This document shows positions 25,084 to 36,101 of a stretch of 64,000 bases of DNA, piece by piece. The translations under genes and the position numbers were made by a program. Position 1 is the stretch's first letter. Each line of letters opens with the position of its first letter. The notes under the pieces were generated by a model, which was given only the letters and a program-made list of their open reading frames with translations, ran no database searches and was not told the DNA's origin. Source of the DNA: a bacterium (GTDB lineage Bacteria; Patescibacteriota; Gracilibacteria; BD1-5; UBA6164); contig JAGXIW010000004.1 in NCBI GenBank assembly GCA_024635475.1, forward strand, positions 1-64,000, written 5' to 3'.

Positions 25084-25854
25084 TTACTTAAAATTTAAGT
25101 AATATTTATTATAATAATTTTTTACTTTTTCAAGATTTTTAAGTATAAGTTCTTCATTTCATACTCATAATTCTTGGGGATCTACTTTTATAGTTATAAA
25201 TCAATTATATGAATTTGATTTTAATTGCATTAAAAAGCTTTCAATTGGTAAATTTGAAATTCAAGATCTTTCTTTTCAAGGTAATAGTCAATATTTATCA
25301 GCTTTTTTATCACTTAAATATATATTTTTTAAGCTACTTCCAAGCATATTTACAGCTTTTATTATATCTATAGAAGAGTTATTATCTATATTAGCTATAT
25401 CTAGACTTGCATATCAAGTTATCTTTTTTGTTTCAATTAAAGGCATATTTTTATATTTCGGGATAATAAAAAATATATACTTACTTTCAACATTTTTTAC
25501 TGCTATATTGAAATCAAAATCATTTTTTACTTCCTGTAAATATTTTGTAAACCAAGTTGTATCTTTGTCTGTAATATGAGGAGGGGAAAAAGTTACAACT
25601 TGAACCCCTAAGATTTTTGCTATATCAAGAATGCTATTTACTTTAGTTTTATTCAATCATTCTCAAGATGCTGTTATTGATAATATATTTACTCAAAAAG
25701 AATCTTTTATTTCTTTCAGATAATCCATATCCCATAAATCATACTCATTTAAATCCATATATAAATCAAGTCAATCATAATTAGATTTTTTTACAAGATT
25801 ACATATTCTATGTATTCAGTATCATTTTAAGCTAGATGTAGATAAAAGTAGCAT
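25084..25854 (-). CDS. Xylose-isomerase-like TIM-barrel protein
   Basis: 256 aa. The pattern of sugar-phosphate isomerase/epimerase proteins: MLLLSTSSLKGYGIHRICNL start, GLDLYMDLNEYD, NILSITASGEG, LGVQVVTFSPPH, FNIAVKNVESK, GYASLDIANID and C-terminal GFITIKVDPQELG. Metal ligands are degenerate: instead of the E-D-H-E set only some Glu/Asp/His are clear, so catalytic activity is uncertain. A weak palindrome (TTACTTAAAATTTAAGTAA) spans the stop codon. Confidence 0.7.
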
Positions 25855-25972
25855 AATAATTGATAATTAATAATTAATAATGAATAATTATTTGTCTTTT
25901 TAAGGACTATACTCTTCATTATTATATCACTTATATTTTAAATATGCAATATTTTAGGTTCATATTTTTGTA

Positions 25973-26302
25973 TTACATTCAAGGTAATCATCCACTAGGT
26001 ATATTTAATCACATTTGTCACATAACTCATTGCATCTTACTTGCTGCAACTTCTTGAGATTTTTTTACTCATTTATTTACTGAATCTTGAATTGCTTTTT
26101 CTAAAGCTAGTTTTTGTTCAGGACTTAATCAAGAAATTAAGGTGTTTGTTTCAAACTCTACTTTTTCAGCTTTCATTTCTCAGTTAAAAGTTATAACAAG
26201 TCAGTTAATTTCAGATTCAATCAGAGTATTTTCTAATTCTTTTTTTATTTTCATTGCTTCTTGTTGAAGTTTAAGTAATTCTCATGCTTTAGAAAAATCC
26301 AT
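25973..26302 (-). CDS. ybaB: YbaB/EbfC nucleoid-associated protein
   Basis: 109 aa. Helical start with LLKLQQEAMKIKKELENT, central strands INGLVITFNGEMKAEKVEFE, and Met/Gly-rich end QGVMGQMGLNIPSGGLPGM. Family members are small dimeric DNA-binding proteins, usually next to dnaX/recR; here neither neighbour is present. Several glycines at the C-terminus are UGA. Confidence 0.9.
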
Positions 26303-26394
26303 AATAATATAAATTAATAATTAATAATTATAATTCACAGGTTGTCATAATCCAACTCTATAAAGTGGGTACATTGTATTTTTTTTTAATTTTT

Positions 26395-26423
26395 TTGCAA
26401 ATAAAATAATTATATGTTAATAT
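26395..26423 (+). promoter_or_regulatory. Putative promoter
   Basis: TTGCAA (26395-26400) and TAATAT (26418-26423), 17 bases apart, 31 bases upstream of the acidic coiled-coil gene. Shares TTGCAAATAAAAT with 10684 and 17987. Confidence 0.5.
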
Positions 26424-26453
26424 AAAGGAGTATTATATTTTAATTAATTAATT

Positions 26454-27329
26454 ATGGCAACACCTGTTCAAAATGATGATGATTTAATAATATTATCTGA
26501 TAATATAAATACTAGTTTTGATTCAAATCCAGTTATTTCACAAAATATAGATTTTTGAGATAATAATAGCATTATATCTTTTGATTCTCCTATACAAGAA
26601 ACTGAGTCTTTAACACAAACACAAGAAACAACTAATCAGTTAATACCTGAATCTGATACGGACTTAACAAATATTAATTGAGATGTATTTACAACTGAAC
26701 AATGATTGGAACCAAAAGAAGAAATAAAAAGCATAGATAATTCTATGAATAATTTATTTTGAGATGTAAATTTCTCAGAATTATCAATTGAAAGTGAAAA
26801 TCAAAATATAATTGATACTAATACTGATACTAACACTTCTACAGAAGAAGAAAATGTAGTCAGTAATGATAATAACATAGATTTATCACCAAAAGAAGAT
26901 ATAGTCAGTAGTAATTATAACATAGATTTATCACCAGAAGAAAATATAGTCAGTAATGATAATGATATAGATTTATCGATTTCATTATCATCAAAAGAAG
27001 AGGATTCTACTTTAGATATGAATACAATTCTTAACAATACTATAGATAAATTAAAATTAAGGCAAACAGGAATAGAATTACAAAAATCTACAAAGATTAT
27101 TACAATTAATGATTTAGAAGCAAAAATAAAAGAATTGAGAGAACAAGTTACATCACTGAAAAAAGAAATTGTATTTTTAGATGAAGAAAATGTAAAAATA
27201 GAAATAAATATATGAAGTTTAGAATCAATGAAGTTATGAAAAGCATCTAAGGCAGTAAATGCTAAAGTAAGAGAACATAACACTAAAAAAGTTGTAAAAG
27301 AGGTAAAAGCCTTACCGCAAAAATCTTAA
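26454..27329 (+). CDS. Acidic low-complexity and coiled-coil protein
   Basis: 291 aa. The first ~185 residues are dominated by Asp, Glu, Ser, Thr and Asn with almost no basic residues. They include three near-repeats of VSNDNNIDLSPKED type (26855-26970). Then comes a heptad-patterned helix (LEAKIKELREQVTSLKKEIV, about residues 222-250) and a basic end (KVREHNTKKVVKEVKAL). There is no signal peptide, so it is cytosolic. It resembles acidic chaperone-like or scaffold proteins only in composition. Function unknown. It has its own promoter and terminator. Confidence 0.8.
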
Positions 27330-27360
27330 AAGATATTATAGTTGATATATAATATCTAAC

Positions 27361-27400
27361 AACAAAAAAACATCTTTTTTCGAAGATGTTTTTTTGTTGT
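27361..27400. terminator. Bidirectional terminator
   Basis: AACAAAAAAACATCTT and its complement around TTTTCG, between the acidic gene and rplT. Confidence 0.9.
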
Positions 27401-27411
27401 TTCAAATAAGA

Positions 27412-27759
27412 TTATTTTTTTACAAAGCTAACTATTTGTGTAAAAATTTTAGGATCTGAAATAGCTAAATTAGATAAAACTTTTCTATTTAGTTTAACAT
27501 TTGCTTTATAAAGCAAATTTATAAAAGTAGAATAATTTAATCATAACTCTTTCACAGCATTTCAAATTCTTACTGTCCAAAGTCTTCTGAAATCTCTTTT
27601 TTTAAGTCTTCTACTTATATAAGCATTAGTTCATGCTTTCATTAAAGCATTTTTAACTCTAGAAAAGACATTTCAATTCATCATTCTAAATCATTTAGCT
27701 GCAGCTATCATCTTCTTATGTCTTTTTTTTGTCATTAGTCATCTTTTTACTCTAACCAT
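27412..27759 (-). CDS. rplT: 50S ribosomal protein bL20
   Basis: 115 aa. MVRVKRGLMTKKRHKKMIAA start, GFRMMNGNVFSRVKNALMKAG, RRDFRRLW-type motif and the globular end. The gene order infC-rpmI-rplT, last in its operon, is canonical. bL20 is an early 50S assembly protein and in many bacteria represses translation of this operon. Confidence 0.97.
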
Positions 27760-27810
27760 TTGTGGGTATAATTAATAATTAATAATATTTTTTTTGTTTT
27801 TATAAATTTA

Positions 27811-28002
27811 TTAAGCAAAAGGTAATTGTCTTTTTACTTTTTGTTTTTCTACTCAAGAAAGCATAACTCAGTATTTATTTCTTCATTTTGCTTTTTTAGA
27901 TTTATTAGATAAAAGATGTTTTTTACAAGAATGATTAACTATTATTTTACCAGTTCATGTAATTTTTACCCTTTTTTTAACACCACTTCTTGTTTTTAAC
28001 AT
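27811..28002 (-). CDS. rpmI: 50S ribosomal protein bL35
   Basis: 63 aa. Basic; begins MLKTRSGVKKRVKITGTGKI and contains NHSCKKHLLSNKSKKAKGRNK, the conserved bL35 pattern. It sits between infC and rplT. Confidence 0.96.
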
Positions 28003-28022
28003 ATAATTTTTATTAATAATAT

Positions 28023-28535
28023 TTATTTAATAATTTTTAAATTTACAGATAACATATTTCATGTTTTTGTAATATCTTTTTCTACTTTATAAAATTCTTC
28101 TAATGTTTTAACAAAATTAAGAATTTTTGTTTTGGCTATATCAACATATTGGTTTTCTCTTCACTTCATAGCTAAAATAAGTTTTATAGGATTTCAGTCT
28201 TTTGCAAAACTAAAAGCTTGTCTTCTTTTTACATCTAAATCATGTTCACTTATATTAAATGTAATTTTAATTGTTTTCATTTCTGGAACTTTTGATCTTT
28301 GTTTGTTCTTTTGGTCTGTTTTCTTCAATTTATACAGATATTTTCAGTAGTCAAGAATTTTTACTATTACTATATCATCTTTTTTTCATATTTCCATAAG
28401 GTCAAGTCAGTTTTCACTTGCTTTCTCATTAGCTTCTCTTAAAGACATTGTTCCTAAATTTTCTCAATCTTCAGTAATAAGTTGAACATTTTTAGCCTTA
28501 ATTGCATTATTTATGTTTTTCTTTGGTTCTTTCAT
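28023..28535 (-). CDS. infC: Translation initiation factor IF-3
   Basis: 170 aa. The N-domain (AKNVQLITEDGENLGTMSLREA, GLDLMEIGKKDDIVIVKI) is linked by a basic helix KYLYKLKKTDQKNKQRSK to the C-domain (MKTIKITFNISEHDLDVKRRQ, IKLILAMKGRENQYVDIA). IF-3 prevents premature 50S joining and checks start codons; in many bacteria infC has a rare start codon, but here the start is a plain ATG. Confidence 0.97.
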
Positions 28536-28556
28536 TAAAAATGTTAATAATTAAAA

Positions 28557-28868
28557 TTATTTTTGACTTGTTTCAAGTTTTTTTAACATTTTAGAAAATT
28601 TAGATTTTCTTCTAGAAGCTGTATTCAAGTGTATAATATTTTTCTTTACTAATTTATCTATTATAGATTGTAATCATGCTTTAGATGTATTTCACTCTGC
28701 ATTTTTCTCATTAAAAAAGAATTTTTTAGCTAAATCTACTTGAGAACTTTTTATAGCTTTTTCAAAACCAACTCTTGCTTCTCTATAAATTGCTTTAAAA
28801 TAATCATTTCTTGATTTCTTCTTAATAGTTTGTTTAACAGCTTTCTTTGCTGATTTTGTTATAGGCAT
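28557..28868 (-). CDS. rpsT: 30S ribosomal protein bS20
   Basis: 103 aa. MPITKSAKKAVKQTIKKKSR start, long basic helices, and the KKNIIHLNTASRRKSKFSKM end typical of bS20. It lies upstream of infC on the same strand, separated by 21 bases, so rpsT-infC-rpmI-rplT forms one operon. Slightly longer than the E. coli protein through a Lys/Asn segment near residues 55-65. Confidence 0.95.
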
Positions 28869-28999
28869 TGTAATTATTTTTTTATAAACTAAAAAATTTA
28901 CTTACTTTTTTTTAAAGTAAAGAAATTATATAATTAAATTTCAATTAGTCAAAATATTTTTGAAAATAATCTCAAATTTATTTTATTCTGGTTCTTATA

Positions 29000-29076
29000 T
29001 GGTCGGAGACGTGAGACTCGAACTCACAACCCCACGCTCCCAAAGCGTGTGCGCTAGCCAATTGCGCCAGTCTCCG
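29000..29076 (-). tRNA. tRNA-Pro (TGG)
   Basis: Cloverleaf on the minus strand: acceptor CGGAGAC/GTCTCCG, anticodon stem ACGCT/AGCGT with loop TTTGGGA (anticodon TGG), GAGTTCGAGTC T-arm, encoded CCA. Confidence 0.96.
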
Positions 29077-29085
29077 AAAAAATAT

Positions 29086-29162
29086 TGGTGGGTATAGGTG
29101 GAGTTGAACCACCGACCTCACGATTATCAGTCGTGCGCTCTAACCAACTGAGCTATACACCC
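29086..29162 (-). tRNA. tRNA-Ile (GAT)
   Basis: Acceptor GGGTGTA/TATACCC, anticodon loop CTGATAA (anticodon GAT), T-arm with GGTTCAACTCC, encoded CCA. The second tRNA of a three-gene minus-strand cluster. Confidence 0.96.
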
Positions 29163-29173
29163 GAAAAAAACAA

Positions 29174-29243
29174 GGGGCTTAGTTATTAGTGCATAGGCTT
29201 TAGATGAAACAGAGCTAATCCCTAAGCACTAAGTACTAAACCC
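29174..29243. repeat. Inverted repeat between tRNA-Ile and tRNA-Gly
   Basis: GGGCTTAGTTATTAGTGC and GCACTAAGTACTAAACCC are imperfect complements about 30 bases apart, followed by a second AATCCCTAAG/CCCTAAG direct repeat. Could form a processing hairpin in the tRNA precursor. Confidence 0.6.
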
Positions 29244-29254
29244 TAAGAAAAAAA

Positions 29255-29331
29255 TGGAGCGGGTGATGGGGGTCGAACCCACAACCCTCTGCTTGGAAGG
29301 CAGATGCTCTAGCCAATTGAGCTACACCCGC
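29255..29331 (-). tRNA. tRNA-Gly (TCC)
   Basis: Acceptor GCGGGTG/CACCCGC with discriminator T, anticodon loop CTTCCAA (anticodon TCC, reads GGA/GGG), T-arm GGTTCGACCCC, encoded CCA. This is the ordinary glycine tRNA, not the UCA suppressor-type tRNA needed for UGA, which is not in the window. Confidence 0.96.
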
Positions 29332-29407
29332 TTAAAATTACTCACTAAGTGGAAAATATTCTATAAAAAAACTTTAAAAAGTCAAAATTTTTTATGAGTT
29401 TTTGTAC

Positions 29408-29448
29408 AAAAAAGATATATAAATGTGTATTTATATATCTTTTTTTCT
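29408..29448. terminator. Terminator hairpin
   Basis: AAAAAAGATATATAAAT-GTGT-ATTTATATATCTTTTTTT, between tRNA-Gly and the end of the giant PKD gene. Confidence 0.8.
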
Positions 29449-29460
29449 TTTTTTTAGACT

Positions 29461-32400
29461 TTATTTGTCATCTTTAAGCCAATTAGGAACATCCATTCAA
29501 TCTTGCCATAATTCATCTCAATTTTGATTAGTAGTACTTCAATTATTTTCTTTTGAAGTAGTTGTACTACTTTTTTGTTTTTTAACCTTATTTTGAGTCT
29601 GTTTTTTATCTGTATTTGTATTATTGTCTTCAATATTTTCTTTTGCTTTACTGCTTTCAGCATCAATTGAAACATCTTCATTTTCATCTTTTTGTAAACT
29701 AGATTTTAGCCAATCAGGAATAACGGGTTCATCAATGACTGTTATATCCTGTTCATTTTTTACTTCATTATTTACTAGATTTTCATTTTCCTCATTATCA
29801 ATATTTTCTTTTATCTTATTTTCTTCAGTATTAATTATAGAATTATTACTAATTAAATTATCTTCTTTCTCATCTTTTTGTAGATTAGATTTTAACCAAT
29901 CAGGAATAACAGGTTCATCAATGACTGTTATATCTTGTTCCTCTTTAATTTCATTATTTACTAGATTTTCATTTTCTATAATAGGTTCATTTTTATCTAT
30001 TATATCAGGTGTTTCTATGTTTTGAGATAAGATATTTTCATCATTCTCTGAAAAAGTATTTATTTCAATCTCAGGATTACTTTGATTTATATCCTTTTCT
30101 ATATTTTCATTTTCTTTAGGTCAAGTTGGTTCAAAACTAGCTTTTAACCAATCAGGAATTTGTTCTACTTTATTATTATCATTTACAGTATTATCTGTTT
30201 TAATATCTTCAAATTTAAATGGATCTTCTATGACTTCTTCTTTTTCTTCTTTAATATTAGTTTTTTGAGGTTTCTCACTATCTCATAATATTAATTCATC
30301 TGATTTATCTTTTTTAAATTTTGTTTTTTCTAAGATAAATTCTTCAAATGATTTATTTATATCGTTACTTACAAATTTATAATAAAGCCAAAATCATAGA
30401 ACTACAATACCTATAATTAATATTATGTACATAATAATTAAAGCAAGACCTTTTAAAAATCATAATATAGTACCAAAAAAACCTTTTCAATCTTCTTCTA
30501 CAATTGTTGTTTTTTCTTCATCAGTAGGTATTTCTCAATTAATTAATATTTTTAAAATTTCCTTAAAATCTTCCTTTTCTTTTGTTGTCATGCTAGCATC
30601 ACTAGCTATAACAGTTAATATTTTTTTTCATAATTCAGTATTTTTTTCTATATCTGAGGTATTTTTTATTTCTTCAAGTATAGAAACTAAATAATCTTTA
30701 CAAGTTTTAAATGCTTTTTTATCAAAATCACAGGATATATTTTTTATTAGTAGATTTTTCAAAGCAGTAAATGCAATATTTTTTTGACTTTTATCATCTT
30801 CTCAATCTATAAGTATTGATTCAAGCAAATTTATTATTTCAACAGAATTTGGTATATTTGGATTATCTAAAAATCCTTCAAATTCAAGTATTACTTTTGT
30901 TTTTTCTGTTTCATCAAACCATTCAGTTTGAAGTCTTTCTATATACTTCAGTCAAGTAATTTTATAATTTTGTGGAAGTTTAGAAATATAATTTTTTAAA
31001 GATGCTATTTTTTCTTCATCTGATTTACTTACTCATGTAAATACTACATCTTCTTTTTTCTCCTCAATTATATAACTTTTTGATATCTCAATATCTTGTT
31101 TTGCAAGAATTTTATCTAAAGAATCCTTTAATATTATTCTAATTATTTGAGTTTTATAACTATTTAATATTATTTCTACAGGCTCTCAATTTTTATAACT
31201 TGAAGTATCTTTATTATCTTCATCATCATCTTTTCATCAATTTAGGTCAGAGTCATAATTTATATCATAATCTATAATATATTTATCTACATCTAATTTA
31301 CTTTCTCCTAAATATAAAAATACTTTCTCATTTTTATTTTCAAGTATTATTTTTCCATCAGAGTTCAATTCAGGTTTAGAAAATATGTTTAATCATTTTT
31401 TACTTGCTTTTATAAAATTTTTTGTATTTTTTACTACATTTTTTTTGGTTTCTTTAAATTTATCTCATTCAGATATTTTCAAATTTACTTTATGAACACT
31501 CTTTCAATCGTAATATGTATGTATAAAGCTATCTTTAGAATCTTTTATATTTCCATCTCATAAGTCCCATGTTATATCGTCATATTCTCATAAACTTTTA
31601 TTTAAAAATATAGTTTTATTAAAAATAGATATATAATCAAAATCAGGGAATAAATTATTTGTTACATCTATAGTTATTGTTTTCACATTACTAATTCATT
31701 TATATTTTGCTTTTACTTTTACATGATAATTTCAAGAATTTTCAAATTTATATGATACATTTCAGTTTCAGGTAATCTCTTTATCATAAAATCAGTCTCA
31801 ATTAAAATCCCAAGAATATGTAGATTTTGATGTTAAATCTTGTCATGATATATTATTAACTTTTGCAGCAAAATCTACACTATCTCATACAGAAACAGAA
31901 GAATCATTCACAGATAATTCAACTAAAGGAGTATTTGAGTTATCTCATATTAAATCTATAAAAGATTTATTTCATAGACTTTCTGAATTAAATTTCTCTT
32001 CATTATTATCTTTTAATATAACTGTAAAATAATATTTTCAAGGAATTTTGGGCAAGACAAAAGTAGTTTCTGGTTTAACTGTCATTCTATAATCTTGAGG
32101 TTCTTGATCTTCTGTATAGTAATACCATAAATATGATAATATAACTCAGTCTTTATCCTTATCTCAAATAGCTTTTAAATTTACTATTATTGGATCCGAA
32201 TTAATATCAATTACATTAATATTTAAGGAAGATATAGTTGGTAGTATATTTCTTACTTGAATGTATATTTCACCACTATGAATTTTTCCATTTTTATCAC
32301 TTTTTACACTTAATTTAACAGGAAAACATCATATTTCATCGAATTTTTTTAATACAATAGAATTAGATAAAATACTGTCTTGTCATATTTTCCACGAATA

Positions 32401-34371
32401 ATTTAATCAATTAATAGATCAATCTATATTAATACTATTTTTTCATGAAAGTTTCAGACTTTCAATTCTGTCCGCTATATAGGCTCATTTTCAATCACAT
32501 CAATTACTATCATAAGGAATATTAAATCAATTTTCATAACTTACATCTATATGTGCAAAAGGGTATTCAGAATCAGCTATATAAATATTTTTATTATAAG
32601 TGTTTATATTTGATTCACTATCACTTACTTCTAATTTTACATTAAATATTCCACTTTTATTAAAAAGGTGTTTTATTGTATTATTTGAAGAGGATTCGCT
32701 ACTACCATCTCAAAAGTCCCATTTATAAAATTGAGCTTCTTTTGAATCAGCTGTAAATTGAATAGAAGAATCTCTTTTTGCAACTAACGGGTTAGCATCA
32801 AAATTCACAGATAATATAGATTCAATTTTAACTCTTTCTTTTTTTAGTGATTTTATAGAATCAAGATCAGTAACTTCCAAAACTATACTATGATCTCAAA
32901 TTGAATCAAATGTATAGTATCAAATAGCTCAGTTAAAATTAGGGTTTTCAAGTTGTACTTTTTGTCAATTTATTTCCCAAGAATATTCTAATTTTCAATC
33001 ATCACTATAATCTTCATCAAAACTTTTTGTAGCATCAAAAAGGACTCTATTAGGAGAACTAGGATTTGGTATGGTATAATTAAAATCAGCATTGGGTGCT
33101 CTAGAATTTATATATATGATTTTATTGTCATTATCTATGTCTCAAGAAGGACTTGTAACTTTTAATTTAATATTATATTTTCATTTTTTAGAAAATTCAT
33201 ATGTAAATAAACTTCAAGCTCTCTCCAAAAGAGTTTTGTTATTATCGATGTCAACTATTTCCCAGTTATAACTGGCATTTTTTTCTGATATAGATGTCTT
33301 TGCTGAAAATGTAAATCTGTTTCATATAAATCATTCCTCTTGAGATGATTCTATTGTAGCTATAGGATTATTTATAGAAATGATAAATTTTCTTACTATT
33401 TCAGGTCATTCATTAGTTTTTAATTTTAGTATTACCTTATATTCTCATTTAGTTGCATAAACAACTTTTTCAATCCTAGGAGATCATTCATTTTCTCTTT
33501 TGACTCAGTTTCAAAAATCCCAAGTTGTTTTTAAAAATTTGCTTCAAGTTGTTGGAATGGAAGATGTTGCATCAAAAATAAGTCAATAACTACCATTTTC
33601 AGGACTAAATTTTAGCATTTCATTATTTCATAAATCTGTGTAATTGACTTTTATGTTTAGATTCGCTATTTTTTCTTTCACATCTACAATGGTTCTTGAT
33701 CTTAAAGGCAATACATCTATATAATTTAAATCATTTCTATGATCTGATATTACATCTAAAAATATACTAATTTTTCATTCTTCATTTAAAGTATGGTTTA
33801 GAGAAACTCATTTTCATATTATTTTTTTCTTTCATGCATTATCAATCCACCATATATAATTATCTTTTGGTATAGTTGATCAAGAGGGGTCATTTATTTC
33901 AGCTCTTAATGTAATATTTAATGGAGCATTTCAAACAATTGGATTAGCTTTAATGGTTCAAGTTATTTTTTTGATTTCAGTTTCATATAAATATTTTTCT
34001 AAAGATCTTGATATATCTATATATATAAGTTCATTACTATTTTTTTCTCATTTTCTTAAAGCTGATTCAACATCATTTAAGTAATTTTTATTTGCTAAAT
34101 TATCAGGAAGATATCTATATCACTCTTTTACTAATTTTAAAATTTCTTCTAATGTTTTTTTATCAAAACTTCAGTTTACTTCAAAATTTTGTTTCAACTT
34201 AAAAAAAAGTTCAGTGATTTTATATCAATATTCATTGAAAGTTCATATATTTATGTCTATTAATTCTTTATAATCATTTTGCCTTTCTTTAGCATCAGCA
34301 TATACATAATTAGAATTAATTCACAAAAATGCAATAAATATAATTAAAAAACAGATTACTTTTTTTACCAT
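29461..34371 (-). CDS. Giant PKD-repeat membrane protein with motif-repeat cytoplasmic tail
   Basis: 1636 aa, one uninterrupted frame once UGA is glycine. Layout: signal peptide (MVKKVICFLIIFIAFLGINS); a helical domain to about residue 130; many beta-sandwich PKD/Ig-like repeats to ~1130, recognised by WDFG-type cores (TTWDFGNGVKR, NASYNWEIVD) with FDATxS strand starts; a more helical stretch; one transmembrane helix (LIIMYIILIIGIVVLGFWLY, about residues 1312-1332); then a ~300-residue acidic tail. The tail contains four P-[DN]-W-L-K motifs at about residues 1402, 1490, 1550 and 1630, two embedded in a duplicated 50-residue unit (VIDEPVIPDWLKSxLQKDE). Likely a surface adhesin or sensor with a cytosolic docking tail; the function is inference. 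Confidence 0.85.
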
Positions 34372-34424
34372 ATACTATATTTAAAATATTATTCTATTTA
34401 AATATATCATATCTTTGAAATTTA

Positions 34425-34430
34425 AGCAAA
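34425..34430 (-). promoter_or_regulatory. TTTGCT -35-like box of the giant PKD gene
   Basis: Read on the minus strand: TTTGCT, then GATATA 16 bases later; about 54 bases upstream of the start codon. Confidence 0.4.
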
Positions 34431-34444
34431 AAAAGCAATATACT

Positions 34445-35194
34445 TTACATACTATAATCACAATTTTTATATTTTTTTTGAAAATCTTTTACAAGTGACC
34501 AAAAAATATTTTCAGTATAGTTTGGAATAATTTTTTCATTTGTCCGAATTATTTCTTTTTTGATTTTATTTCTCATAGTATTTTCTCAAACAGGGCATGA
34601 ACAAGCTGAAAATGGAATATTCTTGTTTGATACAAATTTCTGTATATCTTTTTCTCTTAAATAGCTTAGTGGTCTAATAAAAGTTATATCTCATTTTGAC
34701 ATTTTATTGACTGGAGGCATAATTTTTAGATTTCTTCAAGTTATCATATTCATAAAAGTTGTTACAACTATATCATCCATATGATGTCATAAAACTATTT
34801 TTGTAGCCCCATATTTTTTGCACAATTTCATCATAGCTACTCTTCTCGCATATGCACACCGTTGACAATTTTGTCATACTCAATTATTCAATTTAGAATC
34901 TTTAGGTAGGATTATATTTATTTTTTCAAGAGGAATATTCAACACTTCTTCAAAATATTTTCTTTTTTCTTCAAATTGTATATCACAATCAATTAAAAAT
35001 TCTTTGAATATATAAACTCACCTAATTTCAAATTTATTTTTTAAAATTTTTCTTACTTCATTGAGAATATATCATAAAAACATACTATCTTTTCATCAAG
35101 ATATTCACAATAATAATGTTTCTCAAGATTTGATCATATCAAAATCATATATAGCATTTCTTACCAGGTTTTTTAATTTTTCTTCTAAATTCAT
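34445..35194 (-). CDS. ttcA: TtcA-type tRNA 2-thiolation ATPase
   Basis: 249 aa. The PP-loop of N-type ATP pyrophosphatases reads GISGGKDSM (residues ~32-40), GHHMDDIVVTTFMN is the second family motif, and the cysteine pairs CQRC (about residue 111) and CSCP (about residue 209) could hold the Fe-S cluster of TtcA/TtuA enzymes. The enzyme adenylates a tRNA base (C32 in TtcA) before sulfur insertion. The 249-aa length fits TtcA rather than TilS, which has long C-terminal domains. Starts 15 bases after the small membrane gene upstream, so they form an operon. Confidence 0.87.
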
Positions 35195-35209
35195 AAGTAT
35201 TCTAATTAT

Positions 35210-35488
35210 TTAATCTTTCAAATTGAGTTTTTTTATTTCTTCTTCGATTTCTCACTCTATTTCTTTTTGAGTTAGGATTTGATTTAATAATTTCTTTTTA
35301 TTTTTATTTTCAAGTGTATTTATAAATAATTTATTCTTTATGTGTTTAATAGGTATTATATAAAATACTAGTAAAATTATTACAATAATACTTACAATTG
35401 TGATAATATATTCAACCGTTCCGAATGTACTTATTAATTTTGTATTTTTTATAATTTCATCAAATGATAAAATATTGTTATTTAGCAT
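35210..35488 (-). CDS. Small membrane protein (92 aa)
   Basis: 92 aa: an N-terminal 22-residue polar part, one hydrophobic helix (YIITIVSIIVIILLVFYIIP, about residues 28-47), then a strongly charged Lys/Asn/Glu tail ending EIEEEIKKLNLKD that may form a helix. It has an internal Gly-UGA at residue ~79, so it ends at UAA at 35210, not at the UGA. First gene of a two-gene operon with ttcA. No family recognised. Confidence 0.65.
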
Positions 35489-35594
35489 TTTCGCTTTGTT
35501 AAAAATAATTTATGTTTGAAACAATTATATAAATCATACTAAAAAAGTCCAATAAATTATTTTTTGATTTTATTTGAAAAATAATTATATTATA

Positions 35595-35770
35595 AAGGTC
35601 TGTTTTACAGGTGGCGGGAAGCTTAAATTTTTTCCTTACAAAAACAATTTTAAAAGAGATTCCAAAATGTCTTTGGAGGCTAGAACTTCATTTTATGATT
35701 TTTTCAAACTAAAGACGGATTTCTTTAATTCCTATATTAAAAAAGGAATACAAAATTGGCTTCTGACCTT
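35595..35770 (+). ncRNA. Candidate structured RNA or 5' leader upstream of ferredoxin
   Basis: The 315-base gap between divergent genes holds a stretch richer in G and C than the usual spacers. AAGGTC (35595-35600) can pair with GACCTT (35765-35770), and just inside it GAAGC (35618-35622) with GCTTC (35759-35763). Enclosed hairpins include CTGTTTTACAG (35600-35610), TCCAAA/TTTGGA (35661-35677) and ATTCCT/AGGAAT (35728-35749). TTGATT (35564) and TATATT (35586) may be its promoter. No known RNA family is recognised. An 84-codon UGA-free frame also spans it, but lacks the codon pattern of its neighbours. Confidence 0.35.
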
Positions 35771-35803
35771 AAAATGGACAAAAATAATTATTAATTTAAA
35801 ATT

Positions 35804-36034
35804 ATGTTACTTACTGATGAACAAATAATTAAACTTAAAGAGACTTGAGTTAGATATCCTTATGTAAATGATAGTTGTATAGGATGTAGTGCTTGTATTG
35901 CTATATCATCAGATGTTTTCACAATGAATGATGAATGAAAATCTGAAGTTTTGTCACTTGAGTCTTATGAAAATTTAGGTGTTGATGATTCTATAATGGC
36001 TTGTCCAGTTGAAAGTATAAAATGGTTAGATTAA
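35804..36034 (+). CDS. 4Fe-4S ferredoxin
   Basis: 76 aa. The single-cluster ligands are CIGCSAC (residues ~25-31) with a fourth Cys in MACPVESIKW (about residue 67), the ACPV motif of monocluster ferredoxins of the Bacillus/Thermotoga type. It carries electrons for unknown partners; ttcA, a likely Fe-S enzyme, is divergently encoded nearby. A terminator follows at 36041-36087. Confidence 0.92.
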
Positions 36035-36040
36035 ATCATA

Positions 36041-36087
36041 AAAATAAAAAAACATCATTTTTATTAAAATGATGTTTTTTTATTTTT
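36041..36087. terminator. Bidirectional terminator
   Basis: AAAAAAACATCATTTT and complement with loop TATT, between ferredoxin and the second PKD gene. Confidence 0.9.
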
Positions 36088-36101
36088 AATTTAGTAATTT
36101 A

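Noticed and set aside
35595-35640. Resemblance of CTGTTTTACAGGTGGCGGGAAGC to the conserved loop of SRP RNA
   Set aside because: The GGAA tetraloop and the paired GGTCAGG...GGAAGGAAGCA core are missing; only short matches remain.
35574-35828. 84-codon plus-strand frame from a TTG, overlapping the ferredoxin start
   Set aside because: It lacks any Gly-UGA over 84 codons, uses a poor start, and overlaps a clear ferredoxin start. A structured or leader RNA explains the region better, so no CDS is listed.
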